In this document: in pieces, positions 52,881 to 60,823 of the stretch
Numbering within the stretch: the stretch's first letter is position 1
Layout: each line of letters opens with the position of its first letter
Origin: CALJFL01 sp036961205
GTDB lineage: Bacteria; Pseudomonadota; Gammaproteobacteria; Pseudomonadales; Halieaceae
DNA length: 64,000 nt
Direction of reading: 5' to 3'
Assembly: GCA_036961205.1 (NCBI GenBank)
Contig: JBALVI010000003.1
Coordinates: forward strand, 310,001-374,000
Notes under the pieces: generated by a model
The model's database searches: none
What the model saw: the letters and a program-made list of their open reading frames with translations, nothing else
Told to the model about the DNA's origin: nothing
Position numbers and translations under genes: made by a program

Positions 52881-53492
52881 ATGAAACTAAACGCCATTCA
52901 CAAGATTCTGGGACTCATTATGATAGCTCCACTAATCCTGTGGGCTATCACTGGTCTAATATTCCTGACAAAACCTGGCTACAGCAATGCTTACGAGCAG
53001 CTTTCGCCAGCGCTGTATCAGTTCGACAAAACCGCACGAGTCTCAGGTGCCGCGAATTGGACCGACATTCGCTTACTGAAAACAGTACTGGGCTACCATC
53101 TGCTGGTTCAGGAAAGCGGGAGCTGGGAACATCTGGATCCATTTACATTAGCGGTGAAATCGCAGCCGAGTCCCGAGCAAGTAAAAGCGCTGATTCAGGA
53201 TGCCACGAAGGCAAGCCCCAGCCGTTACGGAACGATTTCAGCGATTCAGAAAAATACGGTGATTACAGATACAGATGTGGTTATTACATTGGACTGGAAT
53301 TCATTGACGCTAAAGCAGGAGGGGAGAGATACCCGTCTGATAAACACCTTGTACAAGGTCCATTACTTGCAGTGGTTCGACTCGCCGCTACATAACAAGA
53401 TATTTGGAATATTGGGGCTAATTTTACTGGTTGCTCTGTCGGTTCTTGGCTGCGTAACTTACATCCGTGGAAGAAAAAACGAGCTCAACTGA
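52881..53492 (+). CDS. PepSY-associated membrane protein
   Basis: 203 residues: an N-terminal helix (KILGLIMIAPLILWAITGLIFL), a periplasmic PepSY-like region and a C-terminal helix (IFGILGLILLVALSVLGCVTYI). His residues in NAIHKILG and KVHYLQWFDSPLHNK resemble those of PepSY-TM proteins, which are often tied to iron uptake or heme reduction. The gene stands alone, so the function is unassigned. Confidence 0.75.
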   Translation: MKLNAIHKILGLIMIAPLILWAITGLIFLTKPGYSNAYEQLSPALYQFDKTARVSGAANWTDIRLLKTVLGYHLLVQESGSWEHLDPFTLAVKSQPSPEQVKALIQDATKASPSRYGTISAIQKNTVITDTDVVITLDWNSLTLKQEGRDTRLINTLYKVHYLQWFDSPLHNKIFGILGLILLVALSVLGCVTYIRGRKNELN

Positions 53493-53593
53493 CCCTGTAG
53501 AGTACGGCATGATGAAACGGTTCCCGTAGCTGCCTATGCCGGAGTTTTGCTATTTTTTGGGGTTTTCAGAGCCCAGCGCCTTCTCTCGAGCAT

Positions 53594-53956
53594 TCAAACG
53601 ATGGACAGGGCAGAGTCCGGCGAGTTATCGCGATCAGCAAACGTAGAATCACCCGAATCACATGCCCGGATCAGCAATTCAACGTGGGCCTGAATTTGTG
53701 TAATAGCTTCAGTTCCCTCAGAGAGCTTAAGCAGAGAATTCTCTATCAAAAACCACGTTTTCATAATTGAAAACGAGTAGTGAATGAGCGTTAGATCCAA
53801 AGAATGTGGAATCTGCTCGATCTGACGAACATTGATGCTGGACATGGTCACCCCAAAGAGCTCTTCCAGTTCATCTGCAAAAGGCCTTTTCGGGAATTGT
53901 GCCTGAGCTATAAACTCCAGAATTAGTGCCCGCTGGCTTTCGGACAAACCCTTCAT
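53594..53956 (-). CDS. Hypothetical protein, second gene of a small two-gene unit
   Basis: 120 residues from ATG 53956 (a GTG at 53968 would add four). The sequence is mostly helical: LSESQRALILEFIAQAQFPKR, DELEELFGV, SIMKTWFLIENSLLKL, IQAHVELLIRACDSG. No family recognised; no membrane segment or signal. It begins 14 bp after the stop of the 54-residue gene upstream, so the two are surely one transcript. A TTATCGCGAT word, repeated twice in the leader of the operon, lies in its 3' codons. Confidence 0.6.
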   Translation of the reverse strand: MKGLSESQRALILEFIAQAQFPKRPFADELEELFGVTMSSINVRQIEQIPHSLDLTLIHYSFSIMKTWFLIENSLLKLSEGTEAITQIQAHVELLIRACDSGDSTFADRDNSPDSALSIV

Positions 53957-53970
53957 ACCCCGCGACACCC

Positions 53971-54135
53971 TTAGTGCGCTCGGGGTACTGCTGGTTCATC
54001 GAACGGGTGAGATGGCATCGAAACTGACTTGTAACCCGTGTCGTTGATCTCAATCACACCCTGCTTGATCATCTCTCGCACCTGATCAATGCTTGGGTTG
54101 TGGTGTTGCTGATAAGTGTCTACGTGAATGCTCAT
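53971..54135 (-). CDS. 54-residue hypothetical protein, first gene of the two-gene unit
   Basis: Frame ATG (54135) to TAA (53971). It reads MSIHVDTYQQHHNPSIDQV, REMIKQGVIEINDTGYKSV, SMPSHPFDEPAVPRAH. A GAGG lies 11 nt upstream of the start. The composition is normal for a folded small protein and the downstream gene is tightly coupled. The start codon lies inside one arm of a perfect 13-nt inverted repeat, which would mask it in the mRNA. No family recognised. Confidence 0.5.
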   Translation of the reverse strand: MSIHVDTYQQHHNPSIDQVREMIKQGVIEINDTGYKSVSMPSHPFDEPAVPRAH

Positions 54136-54191
54136 CGCGATAATTGCCTCTGGGTGTCTTGATACGGTTAGATTAAGGAATTATCGCGATG
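54133..54191 (-). promoter_or_regulatory. 13-nt inverted repeat covering the start codon
   Basis: CATCGCGATAATT (54133-54145) and AATTATCGCGATG (54179-54191) are perfectly complementary, 33 bases apart. In the minus-strand mRNA the downstream arm ends exactly with the AUG of the 54-residue gene. Each arm contains the 8-bp palindrome ATCGCGAT, so they may equally be paired protein-binding sites. Confidence 0.55.
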
Positions 54192-54208
54192 GAAGAGATG
54201 GCCCTAGC

Positions 54209-54248
54209 CGCCAATGACGTGACATTACGCGCCAATTGACCATTGGCG
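54209..54248. promoter_or_regulatory. CGCCAAT palindrome with extra half-site, candidate operator
   Basis: CGCCAAT-TGACC-ATTGGCG (54230-54248) is a perfect palindrome with 7-bp arms. A third copy of the half-site, CGCCAATG, lies at 54209-54216. It is 74-113 bp upstream of the small two-gene unit, where a promoter would be expected. Confidence 0.45.
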
Positions 54249-54508
54249 ATGGTAAGGCCTTTCTCCGGTAAGCTCACATCCTACAGCCGCCTCAAGCTAA
54301 GCTATTGATATAAAGCTGTATTCAATTCTATATGGAAGCAGACGATGAGCTATGTTCGTTGATTACATATGGGGTATAGGGGTACATTGTCATAATGCGC
54401 TGAATTATTTACAACAGACGAATACATGCATACATGTTCTTTTTCCGTGGAAGTAGCTGCTACAGGTCAGCCAGGTTCAGCGAGTGCAACAAAGTTGAGG
54501 CGCAAACT
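54249..54508. other. AT-rich gene-free interval before the rhodanese gene
   Basis: About 260 bp without a credible gene. It contains AT-rich stretches and the short symmetric word ACATGCATACATGT (54424-54437). No confident promoter could be called. Confidence 0.4.
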
Positions 54509-54853
54509 ATGAATAGCAAAGCATTTAGTCAAATTCTACTTTTTCTACTAGTGATGTGCTTCGGTTCACTGTCAAATGCAAATACTGATGCCGACGCCGT
54601 ATGGATTGATGTGCGGAGCATGGTTGAGCACAGTATTGACAATATCGAAGGGGATATTCGTATGTCCGATGGAGATGTTGTTCAGGAGGTTGGTGAAATA
54701 TATCCGGATAAAAATACAGAAATCCGTCTGTATTGTCGCAGCGGAGGGCGCGCGGAGAAAGCAATGTCCGCGCTAAGAAAAGCCGGATATACCAACGTAT
54801 CGAACGTGGGCGGCATTAACGATGCACGTAATGAAAGAGGCTTGGTTGAGTAA
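54509..54853 (+). CDS. Exported rhodanese-like protein (PspE type)
   Basis: 114 residues: signal peptide (AFSQILLFLLVMCFGSLSNA) and a single short rhodanese domain, VWIDVRSMVEHSIDNIEGDI at the start and the active-site loop Y-C76-RSGGRA near the end, with C76 as the expected persulfide carrier. It starts at 54509; a longer frame from 54434 would put residues before the signal peptide. Periplasmic sulfur transfer is likely; the physiological partner is unknown. Confidence 0.85.
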   Translation: MNSKAFSQILLFLLVMCFGSLSNANTDADAVWIDVRSMVEHSIDNIEGDIRMSDGDVVQEVGEIYPDKNTEIRLYCRSGGRAEKAMSALRKAGYTNVSNVGGINDARNERGLVE

Positions 54854-54962
54854 ACCGGGATTTCAAATTGGTACAGAACATATAATCAGCCAGGGTTGTG
54901 AATAGCTTTACCGTCGCTACGACTTGCAGCCCTATCGATAATCCAACTATTGAGGGAAAAAC

Positions 54963-55040
54963 ATGTCAAATGAAGGTTATCACGAGCCTATAAGTGAACT
55001 TACAAATAAAATACATAACAACTGCGGCCCGCGGCACTAA
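54963..55040 (+). pseudogene. Possible remnant of an encapsulated ferritin-like gene
   Basis: Twenty-five codons, MSNEGYHEPISELTNKIHN and six more. The first 13 residues resemble the N-terminus of encapsulin-associated ferritin-like proteins (xxNEGYHEPxxEL), but the frame stops before the helical di-iron domain. No encapsulin gene is near. The match is short and from memory. Confidence 0.3.
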
Positions 55041-55042
55041 GA

Positions 55043-55225
55043 GTGTATGACACGCCGCCTAAGCCTGGTCTGGCTTTGCGTTACCGAGCGTTTTGGTTTG
55101 GCATGGCGCTCAACGCAACTGGAGCCGTCTTTACGCAGAACTGGATTCGAAGTGCCGTCGCCGGCACTCATCTGACATTAGTTTTAGTCGCGTGCATCAT
55201 TCTATTCAATAATGATCTCATCTAG
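55043..55225 (+). CDS. Hydrophobic fragment, doubtful
   Basis: Sixty codons with GTG start, a hydrophobic end (THLTLVLVACIILFNNDLI) and FWFGMALNATGAVF. It reads like part of a small membrane protein rather than a complete gene. No family recognised; it could be a remnant. Confidence 0.3.
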   Translation: MYDTPPKPGLALRYRAFWFGMALNATGAVFTQNWIRSAVAGTHLTLVLVACIILFNNDLI

Positions 55226-55290
55226 ATACGCACACAGATGGCACCCAATACAGGCGTCACAAGTCACTATTTTTATTGAGGGCATAAGCA

Positions 55291-55569
55291 ATGGAACAAC
55301 AAGTAGTTATCGGCGTTTCTATTGCGATCACTCTGGCAGTGCTTATAGGAATCAAGACGTTGCTTCATCGGGTTGTGAAATTCAAAATGGACGAAAGTGC
55401 TATCTTGAGGTTCTTCAAAGAAGCTAGTGGCGGCGAAGAATTCCACAGCGTAGAGACAATTTCTGCTGGAATAGATGTAGATGCAGGGCGTGTTTCCGAA
55501 GTGTGTATCAAAAGTAAAGCTATGAAAATACACTCTAAAGAAAACGAATCATGGTGTTTGAAGCATTAG
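55291..55569 (+). CDS. Small membrane-anchored hypothetical protein
   Basis: 92 residues: an N-terminal helix (VVIGVSIAITLAVLIGIKTLL) and a soluble domain (DESAILRFFKEASGGEEFHSVETISAGIDVDAGRVSEVCIKS). GAGGG lies upstream of the ATG. The soluble part, with a winged-helix-like run RVSEVCIKS, is reminiscent of small regulatory proteins, but I assign nothing. Confidence 0.5.
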   Translation: MEQQVVIGVSIAITLAVLIGIKTLLHRVVKFKMDESAILRFFKEASGGEEFHSVETISAGIDVDAGRVSEVCIKSKAMKIHSKENESWCLKH

Positions 55570-55750
55570 AAATTTATGAAAATGCATCACTTCGTCCTTG
55601 GGGCGGATTGCACTCAAACGCTTCCCCAATATCACGGCTTCTTGGTACGTATGTCGGCATTTATGTTGCAGTATTTTCGGAAGTGCCCACGCCGTGAGAC
55701 CCGAATTAATCGCAATCAAGGCGCGTGTTTGGGTTGTGGACTAGAATATT

Positions 55751-56428
55751 ATGTCACTAAGCCAAAAAATGCAGGCAATGGGTGATCCTGAGTCATTGAG
55801 CTCGAGCGGGCATAAGTTTCATGATATGAGTAAGTTAAAGAACGTCTTTCGTTCTCTACATATAATTTGGGCCATTATCGGAGTATGCGCTACGGTTGTA
55901 CTCGCTATGGCAAAGGGGCATCCGCCAGGAATTATATTTGTGCCTGTCGCGCTACTGTTATGGGGAGTAGGCCACGTATTTCTATGGCTTGGCTATAAGT
56001 TGGTAGTTCGAGGGGAAGGCTTATCTGAGAATGGAGAAGGCAATGAAAGAACGTTTCCGCTAACGCTAGGTATTCTTTCATTTGCTTTTGGAACGATATT
56101 TTTTGTCGGCTCCGTTCAAATTATTATTACCATGATGGACAACTATAATCGGCAAAGTGAATTGCTGATAATTCTACCGCTATGGCTGCCTTCATCGATA
56201 TGTTTCTTCGGAATTTTGTTGCGGAAGACCTGGTCTCGTTATTTGGCTATAAGCATGTTTTTTATTGCTGCGCTGATTCTCCTATACCAAATGATTGAAA
56301 GTATTATGTCAGGTAAGCATCATTCTTCTTTCGACTGGATGATCTCAATAACAATTACCCTATTTTGTATTCTTCTTGCGCAGTACTTGCTGCGGTCTCC
56401 CGGCGTTAAGGGTTTTTACTCAGAATGA
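55751..56428 (+). CDS. Multi-pass membrane protein, unknown
   Basis: 225 residues with about six hydrophobic segments (near 38-55, 61-80, 103-127, 138-154, 160-176 and 196-212). No motif points to a family. AT-richer than the core genes. It lies between two doubtful frames and the DUF3291 gene. Confidence 0.6.
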   Translation: MSLSQKMQAMGDPESLSSSGHKFHDMSKLKNVFRSLHIIWAIIGVCATVVLAMAKGHPPGIIFVPVALLLWGVGHVFLWLGYKLVVRGEGLSENGEGNERTFPLTLGILSFAFGTIFFVGSVQIIITMMDNYNRQSELLIILPLWLPSSICFFGILLRKTWSRYLAISMFFIAALILLYQMIESIMSGKHHSSFDWMISITITLFCILLAQYLLRSPGVKGFYSE

Positions 56429-56579
56429 CAGCTTTTCACTCAAAGGAGGGGCCGTCGCCCCGAACCCAGAGAACTACTATATTGCCATGGGGCCAGAGGA
56501 CAATTATCGTGACAATCTATGCCTGGTGGAATCATGGCTATGATGCTCGAAACCCGACCCTGTAAAGGAGATATGCACG

Positions 56580-57041
56580 ATGGTTCAAAAGTGGCACCTC
56601 GCACAGATAAACGTTGGCACAATTAGATACTTGCACGAAGACCCTCGTATGAGTGGCTTTATGAGTCGGCTTGATGAGATTAATGCCTTAGCTGATCACA
56701 GCCCAGGGTTTGTCTGGCGGCTGCAAAGCGATAGTGGCAACGCCACCGATATTGACGTCGGGGGGGAGCCTCTGTTTCTTGCCAACATGTCTGTTTGGGA
56801 GTCGGCGGATGCGTTGTTTAGCTACGTGTACAAATCAATGCATCAGGAGGTTTTGGTTCAGCGCAGAAAGTGGTTTGAAAAATCGCAAGAACTTTACCAG
56901 GTACTGTGGTGGATTCCGGCAGGCCACACGCCATCAGCTCAGGAAGGATTGGATAAACTTGAATTATTGAAAGAACTCGGGCCAAGCCCTCGGGCTTTTA
57001 CTTTCAAGACTCAATTTCCGTGTCCTGAAGGTAAAGTATGA
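56580..57041 (+). CDS. DUF3291 protein
   Basis: 153 residues. The family pattern is visible: WHLAQINVGTIRYLHEDPRMSGF, SPGFVWRLQSD, LANMSVWESADALFSYVYKS, HQEVLVQRRKWFEK, YQVLWWIPAGHTPS. It resembles a dimeric alpha/beta-barrel (monooxygenase-like) fold. AAGGAG is 9 nt upstream of the ATG. It overlaps the LOG gene by 4 bp, so the two are co-translated. Function unknown. Confidence 0.88.
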   Translation: MVQKWHLAQINVGTIRYLHEDPRMSGFMSRLDEINALADHSPGFVWRLQSDSGNATDIDVGGEPLFLANMSVWESADALFSYVYKSMHQEVLVQRRKWFEKSQELYQVLWWIPAGHTPSAQEGLDKLELLKELGPSPRAFTFKTQFPCPEGKV

Positions 57042-57622
57042 ATAGGATTTGTGTAAATTGCGGTTCGAGTCCGGGATTTAGTCCTGAGTATATGAATGCC
57101 GCTCGCTCACTAGGCAGTGCGCTTGTGGAGCAAAATATTGAACTCGTCTACGGCGGCGCAGATGTCGGGCTTATGGGGGAGGTTGCCGACACCGTTTTGC
57201 AGCTTGGTGGATCTGTAACAGGCGTCATTCCGAAGTCGTTCGCCGATAAAGTTTCGCACACTAATCTCACAAGGTTACATGTAGTTGATTCAATGCATGA
57301 CCGAAAAGCCATGATGTTCGATTTATCAGATGCTTTCATCGCCTTACCTGGTGGCTATGGAACGCTTGAAGAAATTTCGGAGCTTCTGACATGGGCTCAA
57401 TTGGGTCTGAGCAATAAGCCCTGTGGCGTTATAAACACGAATGGCTATTACGACCTGCTTTTCCAGTTTCTGGACGGAGCAGTGAGCGAGGGGTTTATGA
57501 AGCGGGTCCATCGAGAGATGTTGCTGGTGTCTGATTCCGCGAAAGCATTAATACGACTATTGGATAACTTCACAGTGCCATCAGTGGATAAATGGATAGA
57601 GCCAAATATCGACACGGAATAG
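57038..57622 (+). CDS. LOG family protein (TIGR00730-like)
   Basis: 194 residues with a Rossmann-type fold: ICVNCGSSPGFSPEYMNAA, LVYGGADVGLMGEVAD and the diagnostic PGGYGTLEEISELLTWAQLG. LOG proteins cleave cytokinin or AMP ribose-phosphate bonds; bacterial members act as 5'-monophosphate phosphoribohydrolases. Coupled to the DUF3291 gene. Confidence 0.93.
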   Translation: MNRICVNCGSSPGFSPEYMNAARSLGSALVEQNIELVYGGADVGLMGEVADTVLQLGGSVTGVIPKSFADKVSHTNLTRLHVVDSMHDRKAMMFDLSDAFIALPGGYGTLEEISELLTWAQLGLSNKPCGVINTNGYYDLLFQFLDGAVSEGFMKRVHREMLLVSDSAKALIRLLDNFTVPSVDKWIEPNIDTE

Positions 57623-57715
57623 TAAAATTACCCTAAGGGATTTGAGTTAAGCTTTACCTTCACAGGTATTTTCTAATAGTATCCAAGCACATCCATTTTT
57701 TGTGGTGTCACTACT

Positions 57716-57927
57716 ATGAGCCTGTCGGAAATTTTAACATTCGCTTTTGTCGCGTCTCTCTTCACGCGCTGATGAACGCCCTTTGGTTCAGCTCGATGGT
57801 AGTCCTATTTTCGCGACTAGCCCGCATGACGAATGGCGATCGTTTTCAGCGGTGGGTTAAGGGAACTGCCGGGCTGGTTTTTCTCGGGTTTGGCGCTAAA
57901 TTGGCGGCTTATCGACCCAACTTATAG
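57716..57927 (+). pseudogene. Remnant of a LysE/RhtB amino-acid exporter gene
   Basis: The stretch holds the two ends of a LysE-type gene in different frames. ATG 57716 starts MSLSEILTFAFVASLF, like the first helix, and stops at 57770-57772. The other frame then encodes HALMNALWFSSMVVLFSRLA and GTAGLVFLGFGAKLA, the last helices of the family. About 130 central residues are missing. An exporter gene seems to have lost its middle by deletion. Confidence 0.6.
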
Positions 57928-57969
57928 CCTGGTGACTCATTGCTGAGCTAATGTTTTTGCGGAGAACTG

Positions 57970-59166
57970 ATGAGAGATGCAGTTTATTTGTTGGCACTGA
58001 CGCTAGTTCTGGGTGCAGAGTTCACTGCTGCCCAAGACACCTACGACAACGAAACACTGGAAGTAAAGCGCATGTTCGGCCAGCGCGCCCTACAGGCTAT
58101 CAGTAAGCCTTTTTTCGGGGTAACGTCAACTGGCACAGTGCAGCACGGATTGTTTCCGATTCGGGCGACAGGCGTCTCTACCGCTCCTGTGGCGGAGGCG
58201 GCGACTCTGTTCCTGACTACGCTCGAGCCGGAGCAGAAAGTGCGCACCGTTTTCTCGGTCGAGGACTCGGAATGGCGCCACTGGTCTAATGTCGACAATG
58301 GGATTTTCGTTCGACAGGGCGTAAGTCTAAAGGAAATGTCGGTTGTTCAGCGCGAAGCGGCCATCAACTTGATGCGGACTTCGCTCAGCGCAAAAGGTTT
58401 GCAGCTTAGCGTGGATATAATGAAGACAGATCAGGCCCTGCGCGAAATCAACAATAATGTCCTTAGCTTCGATGAGGAGCTCTATTTTTTCACCATGATG
58501 GGTCTACCATCGGCAGACGAACCCTGGGGCTGGCAGATTGATGGCCACCACCTGGTGATTAACTATTTTGTACTTGCCGACCAGGTGGTGATGACGCCAG
58601 TTTTCCTTGGCGCAGAACCGGTAATGACCAAGGCAGGGAAATATGCAGGCAATCACGTCCTGCAAGATGAGCAGAATCAGGGCCTGAGTTTGATGCAGGC
58701 GCTCAGCGAGGAGCAGCAACAATCCGCTATCCTGGCGTCCGTCAAGTTGCAGAATAAAAATCAGGCCGAAGCGAATCAAGACAATTTGAAGCTACCCTAC
58801 GAAGGCGCCTCAGTGGCGAACTTTTCAGTTGAACAGAAAACGCAACTGTTAGAGCTAATAAAACGGTTCGTCGGGAATCTTCGTGAAGATCAGGCCGCGG
58901 TCAGAATGGAGGAAGTGACAGCGCATTTGGACCAGACTCGGTTTGCCTGGGTAGGGGAGGTTGCCGACGATTCGGTTTTCTACTATCGCATTCATAGCCC
59001 GGTAATACTCATTGAGTTTGACCACCAGCTTCCGGTAGGAACAAGAGGGTTAAATCCCCAACCAAGGCCTACACGTGATCATATCCACGTTGTGGTGCGA
59101 ACGCCCAATGGTAATGATTATGGCAAAGACCTGTTGCGCCAGCACCTGATGCGTCATGGACATTGA
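57970..59166 (+). CDS. Exported DUF3500 protein
   Basis: 398 residues: a signal peptide (AVYLLALTLVLGAEFTAA) and a DUF3500 domain with WGWQIDGHHLVINYFVLADQ, VVMTPVFLGAEPV, FYYRIHSPVILIEFDHQ and the histidine-containing end RDHIHVVVRTPNGNDYGKDLLRQH. The clustered His residues suggest metal binding. Biochemical role unknown. It precedes the P450 gene on the same strand by about 80 bp. Confidence 0.88.
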   Translation: MRDAVYLLALTLVLGAEFTAAQDTYDNETLEVKRMFGQRALQAISKPFFGVTSTGTVQHGLFPIRATGVSTAPVAEAATLFLTTLEPEQKVRTVFSVEDSEWRHWSNVDNGIFVRQGVSLKEMSVVQREAAINLMRTSLSAKGLQLSVDIMKTDQALREINNNVLSFDEELYFFTMMGLPSADEPWGWQIDGHHLVINYFVLADQVVMTPVFLGAEPVMTKAGKYAGNHVLQDEQNQGLSLMQALSEEQQQSAILASVKLQNKNQAEANQDNLKLPYEGASVANFSVEQKTQLLELIKRFVGNLREDQAAVRMEEVTAHLDQTRFAWVGEVADDSVFYYRIHSPVILIEFDHQLPVGTRGLNPQPRPTRDHIHVVVRTPNGNDYGKDLLRQHLMRHGH

Positions 59167-59249
59167 TGTCCCGATTGTGACGTAAACCGGGCTAATAGAG
59201 CGCAGTTATCACTTTATAGGTACTTTCAGACGTGAACGGAGAAGTGGAG

Positions 59250-60497
59250 ATGGAAAAGCAAACCCAGGCTGGTAAATGCCCAATAAGTGATCTTTCAGAT
59301 ACCTTTCTGCTGTCGAACGAGCAATTAGAAGGGATTTTTAGAGAGGCTCGTTCGGAGAGCCCTGTTACCTATTTGCCTGATATCGGTTACTGGGCGATAA
59401 GCCGTTACGACGACATTAAGACTACGCTGAGCGACAAGGAGAACTTCTCATCTGAAATCACGCTTGAGCCGCTGGCGCCGCTGTTTCCTGAAGTTCAGGC
59501 TCTATTGAAGCGTAGGGGGTTCTCACCTCGCCCTACGCTCTCTAACAACGAACGGGAAGATCACACGAGAATCCGCCGCAGCGCCCAGGCAGCATTCCGG
59601 CCCAAGCGCTTTGGTTATCTGGAACCTTACATTCGCCAGTTAGTTAATGACGCCGTTGACGGATTTGAGGCCGACAAGCGCGCAGATCTGGTTAAGCAAA
59701 TGGTGTACGAGCTTCCGGCGTTAGTGCTGTTTAAGTTGTTGGGTGTGCCCGAGAAAGATGTAAAACAGATTAAGATGTGGGCAGACAGTCGGTTGCTACT
59801 TTCCTTTGGCAAACCATCACTGGAAGAGCAGCTGATTGCGGCGGGACATCTGGCTGATTATTGGGATTACTGCGTTGCCCTGGTCCAGCAATGTATGGCC
59901 ACACCCGGTGACGACCTGCCTAGCGACATGCTTGCTACGCGCGGTGGCGATGACAGTATCCTCACAATCGAAGACATTAATAACGTGGTGTTTGGCTTGT
60001 TACTTGCGGGACACGAGACCACGACCAATATGTCGGCCAATGCAATTCTCACCATGCTGCAACACCCTCAGAGCTGGCAGGCGATAGCACAAGACCCTGG
60101 TCTGATTCCAAACGCCGTTGAGGAGTGCTTGAGATTTCGGTCTTCCGTCGTGGCGTGGCGTAGATTAGTGAAAAATGATGTAGAAATTTGCGGTACCAAA
60201 ATACCGGCGGGTGACCGGGTGCTATGTTTTCTCCCGTCCGGCAGTCGAGATGAATCACGGTTTGAAGACGGTGAGGATTTTGACATTCAGCGCGATAATG
60301 CGCGTAACCACATCGCCTTCGGTTATGGACGACATGTCTGTCTGGGTGCGCCATTGGCCCGGGTGGAGTTGGCCCTTATTCTGGAGGAGCTCAGCAAACG
60401 TTTGCCTGGGCTGCGCCTGACACAGGGGCAGAGTCTGAATGCAGTAGAGTCAGTGCAATTCAGAGGGCCGCAGGAGTTGTGGGTCGAGTGGGACTAG
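59250..60497 (+). CDS. Cytochrome P450
   Basis: 415 residues, soluble bacterial class. The I-helix oxygen-activation motif is LLAGHETTTN, ExxR lies in EECLRFRS, and the heme-ligating cysteine is C364 in FGYGRHVCLGAPLAR. The ATG at 59250 has GGAG eight bases upstream; a GTG at 59232 would add six residues. No ferredoxin or ferredoxin reductase gene lies nearby, so electrons must come from elsewhere. Substrate unknown; the family covers terpenes, steroids and fatty acids. Confidence 0.95.
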   Translation: MEKQTQAGKCPISDLSDTFLLSNEQLEGIFREARSESPVTYLPDIGYWAISRYDDIKTTLSDKENFSSEITLEPLAPLFPEVQALLKRRGFSPRPTLSNNEREDHTRIRRSAQAAFRPKRFGYLEPYIRQLVNDAVDGFEADKRADLVKQMVYELPALVLFKLLGVPEKDVKQIKMWADSRLLLSFGKPSLEEQLIAAGHLADYWDYCVALVQQCMATPGDDLPSDMLATRGGDDSILTIEDINNVVFGLLLAGHETTTNMSANAILTMLQHPQSWQAIAQDPGLIPNAVEECLRFRSSVVAWRRLVKNDVEICGTKIPAGDRVLCFLPSGSRDESRFEDGEDFDIQRDNARNHIAFGYGRHVCLGAPLARVELALILEELSKRLPGLRLTQGQSLNAVESVQFRGPQELWVEWD

Positions 60498-60538
60498 GGG
60501 CTGCCTACAGAGACTAACCAATAGGGCCGCAGGCCATA

Positions 60539-60769
60539 TCAGTGCCGCAGTTGAGCGTCTAACTGATCCACCACCTCGGACCAATCGGCATCATCGTTGA
60601 TAGCTTCCTGTAAAAACTGCGCCTGTCCAGCGCTCCAGAACGCGGCTCTCTGCAGTGGGATTTCATTCGGCAGATGGTTATTTTTGACGAATGCTTCGAT
60701 AGCAACATCGTTGTTTGGGAGACCCAATTGTGCGAACAGCGTATAGATGGTGTGGCTTGATGTATCCAT
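60539..60769 (-). CDS. DUF2789 protein
   Basis: 76 residues of the DUF2789 family: SHTIYTLFAQLGLPN, FVKNNHLPNEIPLQRAAFWSAGQAQFL, then an acidic tail. All-helical, cytoplasmic. Function unknown. Convergent with the P450 gene and upstream of nothing on its strand. Confidence 0.85.
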   Translation of the reverse strand: MDTSSHTIYTLFAQLGLPNNDVAIEAFVKNNHLPNEIPLQRAAFWSAGQAQFLQEAINDDADWSEVVDQLDAQLRH

Positions 60770-60823
60770 AAAGTGTATTACCTCTAATTATTAACTCGTC
60801 GCTGGCAGTGCTACTGCCAACGC

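Noticed and set aside
52940..53395. 151-codon plus-strand frame overlapping the PepSY-TM gene
   Set aside because: Out-of-frame shadow; the other frame has two membrane helices and a PepSY-like layout.
55576..55785. 69-codon frame after the small membrane protein
   Set aside because: No start signal of note, odd composition, and it overlaps the next better-supported gene.
56428..56566. Short frame before the DUF3291 gene
   Set aside because: About 45 codons of irregular composition with no ribosome-binding site; better read as leader.
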